From Bicyclus anynana (taxonomy: Eukaryota > Arthropoda > Insecta > Lepidoptera > Nymphalidae), in assembly GCF_947172395.1 (NCBI RefSeq), contig NC_069094.1:270501-334500 (forward strand): a stretch of 64,000 bases of DNA, written 5' to 3'. Of the stretch, positions 20,760-33,000 are shown one piece after another (position 1 is the stretch's first letter; each line of letters begins with the position of its first letter). The notes beneath the pieces were generated by a model. That model did not search any database. It was not told where the DNA came from and saw nothing but the letters and a program-made list of their open reading frames with translations. A program made the position numbers and the translations under genes.

Positions 20760-23700
20760 TTTATAAAGCGTTAGCTTTGAACGGAGGGGCAATTTGCTTT
20801 TTATGTTATTTTCAAGAATGACGCTGGTTCGTACCTATAGTAAGGCATCTCAGAATCGATAAGGCCATACTGAAGAGCAAGCTGTTGGTGGATTATCTTG
20901 GCTACTTGGTTACTTGGTTTGGTGTATGTCTTTGCAAGTATTCGCCGTTAGCAAGGTCACAAACGTGCCTTCGTACGAGAAGAGCCCACAACAAACACAG
21001 CCATGCTTTTTTCCTTTTTTCTTAACAATAATAATTATATTGAATCATATCTCTCTCAAGTAGGTAGGACGTATTCAAAATTAAAAGAAATAAAAGAGTA
21101 CCAGTGCATTGAAATGTCAATATATATATTTTTAATATTCATAAATTCAATATACATTATAATATCAAGTAAAATGAATTACTATAATTTATATAGGCAA
21201 TATTTTAACACATGTTAATCTATGGTTAAGTTTAACAATCTAAAGTTACCTTAATTTTAACAAGTGGTTGACGTCACACAGGCCGCCCCACGGATTTACA
21301 ACAAATATTATTATGGCAATAGGAATTCACTTTGGCCTAACATAGGTAATTCGTTTTTGTGACTTGCGAACGCCTTACAATAATAATAAATTGATCCTAT
21401 TTAGTTAGTAGTATCGAACTAAAACCACATTTTATATAGGTGCCTTCCTTCCAATGCCCAAATATAAAAACAGTATGGATAATTATTATGTGAATATACG
21501 TAACTGATGTAAAAATACAGATTTTTTATTAGATGATGTAAAACCCAGTACCTAGACAGTAGACAGAAGTCTCCATAATTTTAGAGAATGAAAGGTGTAA
21601 ATTAACTTCATCTTAATAAAAACAAATACCTAAAAAAAGTAAATACAGGTAAATCTTTTTGCACAATTTGAAGGATGCATATATATTTGTAACAGTACCT
21701 ATACCTTGGCATTATTATAGCCAGATCTAAAAATGGGTACGTATAGATACTCGTAATAATAGACGAAAAAATATCAAATAACACTGGGCCGTCAGTATCT
21801 GGGAAGGTAGGTAGTAGGTACGTCAATTTGGAACCTTCTTAGTAGATTCTTAAATAAGATCACATTTTTTGGGCATTCGCAAGTCACAAAGAATACATAT
21901 AGCTACAAAATATATAAAATAAATTACTTCCTTGCAATATTGTATTGCACAAGAAATTAACTAACCGATGCCACAGTACATGTTGCCCAATTAAACATTT
22001 ACATTACGTAGTAGGTAAGTATATTATATAAAATTTATACGAAGCTATATTTTTGGCACAAAACTTAAGAGCTAACGATGGGAAATCTATATATTACAAT
22101 TTTCCACATCACAATATCTATCGTAATTAATCTTTGGTTTAGCTAGCCCACCGGTGATCATTTGTTATCACTTGAACCGCCTGTTCGCGGTGCTCCTCAC
22201 ACACGGATAAACGGACCTATATTATCTTTTTAATAATTTTGTCAAAAAAATATTCATGAAACTGCAGCAGTTTTAACGTTTTCATACATGCATATCCGAC
22301 GAGTTTCTACAGTGCGAAATACAATCGGGCAAGCGCCGACAATAACTTTGCCTGGGCTATTTTATTGATTTGCATTATTATGATTACTTTGACTATTATT
22401 TGTGTATATTTTCATAGTCGTTCCCGCGTGTACAGGCAGCCGCCGATAAACAGGATATTAAAATTAAAATTACTCATAATAAAATATGAAATATATCAAA
22501 CAGGCTCACTTAATCTGTTTCTTATTAAATTTACAATAATAGTTACTTTATAATAATTACACAGTATATAGTTGACACTTGACATGTCGCGCGGAATCAT
22601 TTGAAATCGTCAGCAGAATACTGATTACGAGACTCTAAAATTCGAGATCAGCAGGTACCCAGCGAGCCGGTAGATATAAAAAAAAAAGATTAGGTACTTA
22701 AAATACATTAAAATTTAAGTATCAAATCGTATAATGTAAATATTGTAAAAATATATTTCTCGATGCTGTTATTTCAATTTACTAGTTTATGCATGAAATT
22801 TTGTAATGTGCATGCATGAGTTTTGAATTCGTCTCTATCTCTCACTATCTAAAGTATCGTGTTAGATAGAGAGATATAGAGGCGAACTCGAAACTCACAA
22901 TACCGTTTTACAAGCATAGTTAGGTACAAAATAGCTAATGAAGCTTTTGGTTGAAAAAAATACATAGGTACATATTGTATGCGTCTTACCTATTTATACG
23001 TATTTGATTAGGTAGATGTTATCAAATAAATGGAATATCCTACCTACTCGCTCAAGTTGCCTGCTGGCTGCAAACAAAATATGAATCTGGATAATATGAA
23101 TTTACAACTACTTGTAATTAAAATTACCTACACATGAACATGTGTTGGAAATGCTTTCGGCATCATTCAGCAATTTAAAGTAATTCGTTGATTAGAAACC
23201 TTTACAAATTATAATTATAACTTTTACCTACTTACAATTACAAAATACAGATAAATCATTAGGTATCTCTTAAATGTATTTCGCTTAGGAACTTTCTGTT
23301 CTAACATACTGAAAAGTTGGTGAAATAAATAATGAGAGACTAATTATATGCTTTGGTTATCAAATTAAATGCACCATGTATGGAGGAAGGGGCGTCCAGC
23401 CGTTCAGTTGATTGGAGATTCTTTAATATATTATCGATTTTCTATTAACATTATTACTATTTTCTAATATGAATGGTTTATAAATGGACACCTACTTGTA
23501 GTTAGTAATCCAGTTGTAAGTATTTGGTAAATCTGGACACGGAGGCGCCTTCCTTAACCCATAACAGTATTAATTTAAGTACATTACATTATAAATTAAG
23601 ATTTTTTTAAAAAAACAATTGCATAATATTAAAAACGTAAATTATTTGTCATATTTATCAGGTTGGTCCTCACAATTCTAAGGTGTTTAAAATCTCATCT

Positions 23701-26439
23701 AGAAAATTCTGATCTCGACTACCTACTTATTAACTCATTTAAAACGGGCTCGTAACTATTTGGGCAAAATTCGACATATTTACGAGCTGAACCGTTTATT
23801 CATAAAATTATGTATAATGAAAACAACCTCACGATAATTTAAAGTGTCCATTGACTTCATTTCATTTTCAGTGGTTATATTTATTTGATTCTTAATAAAA
23901 TATTTCATTAAATAATATTACATGATTAAGATTTCTTAGCGATAACGTCAGATGAGATCGCAGACAAAAAAATACAGGTATTTTAGAAATGGACCGTAAT
24001 ATATAAGAATATGAAAGTACCCGCGCCAAAGAATTCAATTCAAATTGTCAAAATTTTATTAAATGAATTTTTTTTCTTTCAAAAAATTGGCAACAGTTTG
24101 GGAAGTATTAATAATAGAGGTAAGTAAATACAGATTCAATATAATTATATAAATATTATGTACCATCGCTTTTACTATATAAATGGATGTTCATTTCTTA
24201 TTTATTGTCTCTTATTCATTGTTTCAATTGGCACTACGTTAAGCCCTTCGTGCTGCTCGCACATTACGTCATACCGCATCCGATGCTCGCAGCTATAACC
24301 AAATTATAGTTTGTCTATAATATTTTCAGTTACAGTTTTATTAGACTTTCTTTTTAAGGAAGCTTTGAAGCAATCATGAATAGGATTATATCCAACACAA
24401 AACCATAAGATGACTCTAAAGAACGCTTTTCCATTTTTTTTAAACGAAAAACGCTTTTTTTTCACAATTAAAAATATTTTTCCGTTATCTATACATCTGA
24501 TGACTCTATTATTACTTTAGGTTCTCTTTAATTTCTGTAGTAGGATAGAAAAGATAAAATTAATAATTGAATGCGGTAAAATGCGAAGGCGCCGGCGCTG
24601 CGGTCGCTACGGACATCAATTACAGATTTTGATGCGATGTGCGACCAGCTTAATAATGTTTTACTAATAGATAAATCTATAACTATTCGAATACAATTTA
24701 AGCGCATATTTACAAATAAATCCTCAAAATATTTACATTACAATAGCCGTCGTATGTACACCCCAACAATATCTACTTAATCTTTGGATTAACTATTTAA
24801 TCGAGAAAGTTTTTTAAACACAGCAGAGATCCCATAGGAGTATTATGGAATGCTTTATAAACTTATATAATTAAATAGTAGGTAAATACTTATATGCTAA
24901 AATACGAGAAGCTTACATATTTATAATTACATTATCTATAACATTTAAGGATGTAATGTTACTCGTATAGCCGAAGAGACGGAAACATTTTGAGGCAACG
25001 ACGACTGCTGAAGCTTTGTTATAAAAAAATAAAAGATGTTGTGAATTATCGCCGTATATTGTTATATCTTTATAAATCCTACATTGATTGATTGTCCGTC
25101 TGTCTGTCTGTGACCCTTTATGTCAACGACATGTAGACTTAAAACTTAAAAAAAATACCACTACGTACATTATACTCAGATTTGCGTTTCTCCTTAATTG
25201 AGTAATCCTCTCCTTTTAATTAGTGAATATTAAGACATCCAAATAGTGATTGCTAAATATTTTTCAGTTTGCTTAATCATAATTAAGTTTGTTGGTGTGA
25301 TAATAAAATTACTTATAAGTATTATTAGCGGGATTAAAATATTTGTAAATATTTTTAAAATAAATTACATGGTGTCAGTTTTAGTCGCGTTACCTAATAA
25401 AATATTTCCGTTAGCTCACGGGTTATTATCGGTACATGAAAATTTCGTTCTAAATTTGTAAAATACTGACGCTAATACAAAAATAATGTGACCGAAGCTT
25501 TCTCGGTTCAATGGGGAGCAATCTCCACGGCGGAAGCGTGAAATTACACGTCTGATGTGGCCGCGGGCTCTTGGTACGTGTTGGTACGTACGTACAGTTG
25601 CGCTCTGCACCGAACAGAGCGTGGATCTTATCTACATTATATTGTCATTGATAGAGCCACAGCTTCGTCACTACACTTGTGTTATATTCAGGTCTTCATA
25701 CAATAGTGTCTGTTAACCCCTACATGATTGATGCAAGGTTACTGAGGCTCTATTATTGTTTGCACTTTCTTTGGCAAATGCTCATACCGTGTTTGAATTA
25801 ATATTGCAATAACATGATTGCATTAGGTATGTATGAGTAATGATTCTTTGCAAGAAACTTGTATTGTGATTTCTGGAAGTTAATAGCAAAGTGGGTGCTA
25901 GCAAACCTCCTTGGATAACCCTACCAGCAACCATTAATTGATATTTATATACAAATTATAATAATGACAAGATCTCTATTTATGTACTAACTAAAATAAT
26001 ATGCAAAACTAATGAGTGTACAAATAATAAAATACCTATAGATATTACAGTAACATCAGTGAGTATTATGTTACAGGTACCGGCCTTTGCGATTCAGTAC
26101 TAACTAAAACTTATTTAATAATATACTTAATTCTAAGAAAATAAAATCAATTTATATTTTTGGCATATCAAATGGCACGTTCGTTTCTTTGGAAAACATA
26201 TTTGGCACTAATCGAATACTTAAAGAAAATTGTAAAATTAAATGTAATGAAAAAATACCAATTTCAATTTCATTTAGTTCGTAAATAGATATACTATATG
26301 GAAGTACTCATACAAATAGATTGTAGACACTGAACGTCCATCCATGTCTTGAATAAAAAATGTATAATTTTAGCTTTGTTAAGAATGGTGAAAGATTTTT
26401 TTTATGAAAGCATAGATAGTTAAAAGACTAAGTAATTAA
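20760..26439. other. Gene-free AT-rich interval between LTN1 and zfh1
   Basis: There are no credible open frames. It contains a repeat scrap (20945-21005), an imperfect hairpin near 22818-22890, a LINE-type scrap (25072-25145) and one isolated GC-richer island at 25490-25615. The rest is simple AT-rich sequence in which I see nothing. Confidence 0.7.
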
Positions 26440-26897
26440 TTTATTACTAAGTAACAGCCTTATTATATAACTAACAGATTCTCGGATATTTTTCACATAA
26501 CAGAGGTTAGTTGTATACATACGCACATGTAAAAGCTTTCACCAATTATGTGTTACTATTGTCTCTAAAACATGTTTCGAAAATTTACTCAACACATTCT
26601 TTTGCGATACTGTTACCTGTTAACAGAATTGTAACAGCGAAACAAATGTGCCCTAGAACCAGTATTCCTACAATTGGTGTAGATACTCGTACCATTTTTT
26701 CAAGTTCTTGAGAAGTTTAAAGGAGGATACAATTATCGGAATAATGATTGTAATGTTTCGAAATTTCTTTATGAGCATTATCACTTAAGTCACGAGACGC
26801 CAATTTCAGTCACTTTCCATGTCTAAATTGCGAACAACAAATTTAAAATAGAAGAATTTGAAAGATTTCAACATTTAGCTAAAGTTTGAGGTTATAA
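26440..26897 (-). other. zfh1 3' UTR with possible polyadenylation signal
   Basis: An AATAAA hexamer (minus strand; TTTATT at 26440-26445) lies about 450 nt past the stop. No stronger signal is nearer. The true 3' end could lie further downstream, because ZEB-family 3' UTRs are often long. Confidence 0.3.
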
Positions 26898-27091
26898 TTA
26901 GTCTCTATAGGGCTTGCAGATGGCGAACCTGTGGTTCATGTGCTGGCTGTAGGAGCCGGAGTGCGAGAACTTCTTGAGGCACTTGCAGCACTGGTAGGGC
27001 TTCTCCCCCGTGTGCAGGCGTTTGTGCTCCGTGAGGTGGTGCTTGTGCTTGAAGGCCTTGTCGCACTCCGCGCACTTGTAGGGACGTTGTC
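26898..27091 (-). CDS. zfh1: zfh1 exon 4: last two zinc fingers and stop
   Basis: The acceptor CTCTACAG joins G|GA in the TGEKP-like linker. Two fingers follow, starting YKCAECDKAFKHKHHL and YQCCKCLKKFSHSG, then a 14-residue tail ending KPYRD and TAA. These are closely similar to the fingers in exon 3, as expected for ZEB proteins, whose two clusters resemble each other. Confidence 0.95.
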
Positions 27092-30000
27092 CTGTAGAGA
27101 GAAGGGACGTCTCGAGTTATTGTTGCTTTGTTTAACTGGTGTTGTTTATTCGTGTGCAACTGTAAATATGTTACAAATATTGTACACCTTATATTAAAAG
27201 GTACATTTTCGAATGTTAATAGTTAGTTAAAGACTAAGTCTAATCTGTTGGATTTTTATCAATTAGTTAGGCTAAATTGTAATTTTATTGATTACTAAAT
27301 TGATGTAATAAGAATAAAAAGAAAATAAATCGACTAAGGATTTTATAAAGTTAATAAATACAACACAACACACAACTCTTAATAAATTATAGCTAATAAA
27401 ACAGGAGACGCTTTAATAAATTCCAATTGAAGATCTCTTTGATTTTTGCATTTCTTATGCGGCTTATAAAGAATTATTATTAAATCAACGATTGTAATAT
27501 GTATAGAGGAACTCACCTGAGTGTTCGTATTTGTGCCTCGCGAGGGAGCTCTGTTTGACAAACGTTTTGTCGCACTGGTCGCACACGAACTGCCCCTCTC
27601 CTTCCTTGTAGTCACTTTTTATTAGTTTGCTTTTTTTAAGTACTGGTTCATCGTCGTAATCGTTTTGCGAATGTAGGCCATCGTTCCACGTGGGCCGATC
27701 GTAGGACGGACTGGACTCGTGCCTGTTGTCCGCCATGTGCATGTTGAGGATGGGAGACCGTCCGTTCGTCATGTCGTTGTACTGCAGTAACTTGTCCATG
27801 GGCATCACGGGGTTTATAGCCATCTTTTGGGACATTAGCCTTTTCTGGCCATTCATATTTTCGCCCGGCGAAGGTGACAATCTAAAATCGATAAACGAAG
27901 AGGAAGAACAATTGGAATGTGGATAGGTGTTTAAATAGTGAGAGCGGTGCGGCGTTGTACTCCGCGAAGATTTTTGACTTAAATTAACGGCTTCTTCGGA
28001 ATCGGAATGTGTAACTGAAATGCTGCAGGGCGGCGACGGTGCGGGACTAGACGTGACGGACGCGCTAGACTTTTTTGTGGATAGGTCTAGAGGCTGGTCA
28101 GGCATCGGTACCACTTGCGACATTCTTCTTACTCTGGCTCTATTGTTTTGGAACCAAACTTGAACGACTCTGTTATCGAGACCGATTAGTTGTGCTATCT
28201 TTTTAAATTCCTCACGATTTGGACGAGGATTTACGGAGTAGTGTTCTTTTAATACGGTTTGTTGTTCCTCGCTTAACGCCGTGCGGACCCTGATTTTTCT
28301 ATCACTATCGTGCAAAGACACTTTGTCTTCGATGTCATCTTTCCCGTAGTCTTCGTCTTCACTAGCACTCACTCCACTCTGTATCGACGCCCGCATTTCA
28401 GCTTCTAATCTGTTAAGAGCTACCGTTTCAGCCATTTGAGCTGCCAGGCCTTCGTGTTTTCTAAACATGTTTCCGCATAATTTTTCATGCTCGACAAGGT
28501 CATTTTTATCATTAAATGAAAGATTACACTTTAAGCAAACGTGGGGATCTTCTGGTTCCTCTTTTACTGTTAAATGCGGCGCAGGAGGCGATTCCACGGT
28601 AGGGCAAACTTTACCCGAAGCTGGTGAGAGACTTTCCATATTCGCTCTAAAAAAGTGTTTAGTTACCGACGCGTTTACGGATTTTAAAATTGTGTTGAAA
28701 CCTGACTGATCATCTTCAATGCCATTTTCATGATTCGCTGTTGCAGAATCGTAAACGCGAGATCGTAATATTTGTTCGCTGTCACGGTCGTCTTGCTCTT
28801 TTTTGATGGAAACGTTGTCTTCGTCCTCGATATCCATCACTAATTCAGCGCTACCTTCAGATCTTTTATCGTCTTCTTCTGTCACTTCTTCTATTAAATC
28901 TTCAGGGTTCGGACCGAGTGGACTCACTCGTTTCGGACTGGGTGTTTCCATTTTTCTTTGTTGGTACTGTTGTGAGGCCAGCTGCTCGAATAGTTGGCTC
29001 AACGAAGCCGGGAAAGTGTAAGGAGCTATACCGCTCGCAGGACTCAACGGCATGCCGGGTGGCATGTAGAAAGGATTCATTCCCGGCTGTCCGACGGGCG
29101 GGCGATGAAAATTATTTTCTTGCGGTGACATCGTTGCAAAAAATGCAGCGGCGGCCTCATTGTATTTTGGTAATAAAAACGAAGAGTTGTTCGGAGGTAC
29201 GTTGTTATTCAACTGAGCATGCGTACGTTTGCGTGAAGAATTTCGGTCTGGATTCAAGGCGGGGTTATTGGGCTTTATCCGTCCCATCTTGAGGTTCATA
29301 ACGAGACACTTCTTAGATGTCATATGCGAGGAGTACGACCCTGAATGTGAAAATTTCTTTCCACAGTTGGCGCACTCGAACGGTTTCTCGCCGCTGTGTA
29401 TTCGATTGTGTTCTTTGAGGTGATGTTTGAACTTGAAGGCTTTCTCACAGTCGTTGCACTTGTACTTTCGTATTGATGCGCAGTCGATGTGGCTGATCAT
29501 GTGCCGCTGCAGGCGGTACACGTTGTCGAAGCTCTTCGGACATATTTTGCAAGACTGAGGACAAAGAGAAAAATCGGTTATAGTTACTTACTGTGAAAAA
29601 AATATAAAATTTGGTCGTCGATTGAATAGGTCTTATTAAATGTGAAAGCCAGGATTATATTTCGTTTAAACTTAAGGTGGTTTGTCTGAAGATTTAGATT
29701 CAGATATTTCGAAGGCAATTTTTGATTAAATGTGTAGCACATTGATCATACTTTTTACTTTTTTAAGGTTGGCATTATGTATTTGAACTAGAGCGATGGA
29801 TTTTTTTTGTTTTGCGCAGACAGTAGGAAGTTGTTTGTCCATTATGATCTCGAACTAGTCACGCAACATTTTTGCGTATTCATGATGAAAATATGACAGG
29901 AAATGTCTAAATTAAAAATACGCATTGGTAATGTCACTGGCATTCTCTTAACGCTGAACTCCTACATTTAATTAGAAGTTATGTTCTTTGTGGTTGAAGA

Positions 30001-33000
30001 GAAAAGTAGAGCAGGCACATATTCAGTGCAGGGCACTGACATAATTGACGTTATCCACCTGAGTGCTGGTGTGGCCTGAGTGTGGTATATAGAAGGGCAC
30101 TGACATATTTGACGTTATCCACCTGAGTGCTGGTGTGGCCTGAGTGTGGTATATAGAAGGGCACTGACATATTTGACGTTATCCACCTGAGTGCTGGTGT
30201 GGCCTGAGTGTGGTATATAGAAGGGCACTGACATAATTGACGTTATCCACCTGAGTGCTGGTGTGGCCTGAGTGTGGTATATAGAAGGGCACTGACATAT
30301 TTGACGTTATCCACCTGAGTGCTGGTGTGGCCTGAGTGTGGTATATAGAAGGGCACTGACATAATTGACGTTATCCACCTGAGTGCTGGTGTGGCCTGAG
30401 TGTGGTATATAGAAGGGCACTGACATAATTGACGTTATCCACCTGAGTGCTGGTGTGGCCTGAGTGTGGTATATAGAAGGGCACTGACATATTTGACGTT
30501 ATCCACCTGAGTGCTGGTGTGGCCTGAGTGTGGTATATAGAAGGGCACTGACATATTTGACGTTATCCACCTGAGTGCTGGGCGCGTGCAGCGTCTCGTG
30601 GCGCTCGAGCTGCTCGCGCGTGGGGTAGGTGCCGCGGCAGTGCCTGCACGTGTGGGGCCCGCCGGGGCCCAGCGGCGAGCCGGTGCGCTCCTCCTCCTCC
30701 TCCTCGGCTGGTTTGCTTTCCGCACCACCAGCACCGGCGCCCGCGCCGCCCAGCGGCCGGACTGCAACAATACATTCCAATAAGCATCTTTGACACGTTT
30801 CACTACCAGAGTTCGATTTGATAGGCAGGAGAAGAACCTTCTTCACTTCAGGTTGACTGGTGAGCCCATAACAATAATAATATGTGTCTAGCGCCACTTT
30901 GTCATAGAGACATGACTGAGAGAAAATCGCTGTCATGATGACATATCACCAGCCTAAAGTTTTGAAATTGTAACAATCACTATCAAGTATCAGTGGACCG
31001 GCATACGGTCGTCGAGATACGAAACGCGAAACTGATACTGTGACAACTAGTGACAACAATATCATACTATTGGGCTTTTTAACCCCTTTAGGTGCTCGGG
31101 CGCCAGGCGGCATTGTAGGATCTTATACATTTTGCTTTATATGAAGTACTTTCAGTTACATCAGTTTCCATTACTATAAAAACACAAACAATACTTATCG
31201 ATTAAAGTAGACAAGCACACATCCGAACCGTAGCAGTGTACCAGCGTTTTGTTTATTTTATATTTTAAGTAGGAACTGCATTTGTTGTTGCCTCTATTTT
31301 ATTTATTTATTTATTTATCATCTATTTTATTTATTTATTTTTTACCATCAATGATTATTAATTTAATATTAAATTATACCTATACTTGTAGAGTTATTTT
31401 TTGATTACTTACCTATCTGCTTAAGTTTCTTAAGTTTGTTTTTTAGGTAGTAGTTATTTTTATAATTAATATTTTTCGCATTTCCTCGCTGCAACCAATG
31501 TAGGTGTATTTGAATTTTAACTAAATAAATACCTATTCGTACCTATATTCTAAGTAAAATGAAATATTTTACATAATATATTTTACTAAACCTTCGATTT
31601 TATTAGCTAGTCTATTAGTCGTAAATAAGGTAATAAATGTTTTTTGTATTAATTGAGTAAGCCAATGAGGATTAGCTACACATAGCGCCGCAGTCGTAAA
31701 TCAGACGGGTTTAATATTGAACCGACGAACCTGCGTCCAGGTGTTGTCGATACGAACTCCAAACAAACCGCAGCGCATCAACCATCCAAAAATAGATAGG
31801 TCTTAGCCATAGTAAGTTACAATAATAATAAACATGTATTTTAAAATTTTCATCGCCACAACATTGTCAAAATTTTTTCATTGTAATAATTGTAAAGTAC
31901 CTAGTCAGTTTAGCCTTGCTTATGCTACCGATCCTGTGGAAAATTGCTTCAATCGATGTTGTTCCAACAGTCTTTTCAGTCATGTCTTATAGTTAAAGCT
32001 TCAATCAACATCTTGAGGAGTTTTCTCTTGGCATTTGGTGCAAGAAACGCATTCGCATCGCAAGATAGAGCTGTAGCGTAGAGAGGTTCAATCCGAAAAA
32101 AAACATTGAATATGTATAAATATAGTTAGGTATCCGACCTTCCTATCTATCAATCACGTTCATGATTTTATAACAAAAAATTGAAAATTTTGAAAAACTT
32201 CCGAATGTCATGAAATTATTCTCTTTCAGTGCGCTTTCATTTGAGACCCCACGCGAGTATAGGTATTTGCAGACATTCGGCTATTCTTTTCCACTTTTAA
32301 CCCCCAGAACTTTTAAACGTTTCAACCGATTTTCATCAAACATATCTAAGAACATTTGCCCGTAAGTCACCTTTGAAACAAAAAAATCCAAATTGAAATC
32401 GTTTCATCCGTTCAGGAGCTATGGTAGGTACCACAGACAGACACGTCAAACTTATAACACCCCTTTTTACGTCGGGGTTAATAAATAAAGGAAGTAAGAA
32501 CCGGCCAAGCTCGTGTGAAAATGTTAGAAAATTGTTTTTACCTTTTCAGTTTAACGAAGTGTAAGGAGGCATTTTTAATCGCACTCGCAATACACGAACG
32601 CGTAATGGAGTGTCGCTGACACGAGGCTGCTTGTTAAACGATAACGCTTATGAAAACAACAACAATTCAATTTGGAGTCGGTTATTTTGGTAATGGCCGC
32701 TTTGCCGCGTAATATCGTTTTTGAGCGGCCGGCCGCGGCGCCGCGCCGCTCCTCGTAAATCAAATTTAATAAAGAGAAAAACACGCGGCGTACGTATGTA
32801 CATACGCTCGTACCTACCTAGTATTTATTAATTAGTCCCTGCGTAATCCACCCTCATAATATAATATGTATGAAATTATGAATGAGGCGTTGGCCCAGTA
32901 CCTACCTACCTACTGAGAGTTGGGACAGTAGTGATTACTGATTATTATGATATAGGTACCTGCCACTTCAGGAGTAGGTATTCAAAACTAAAGCTTTGCA

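Noticed and set aside
28918..29292. 124-codon plus-strand frame
   Set aside because: It is antisense to the zfh1 main exon, whose domains are unambiguous.
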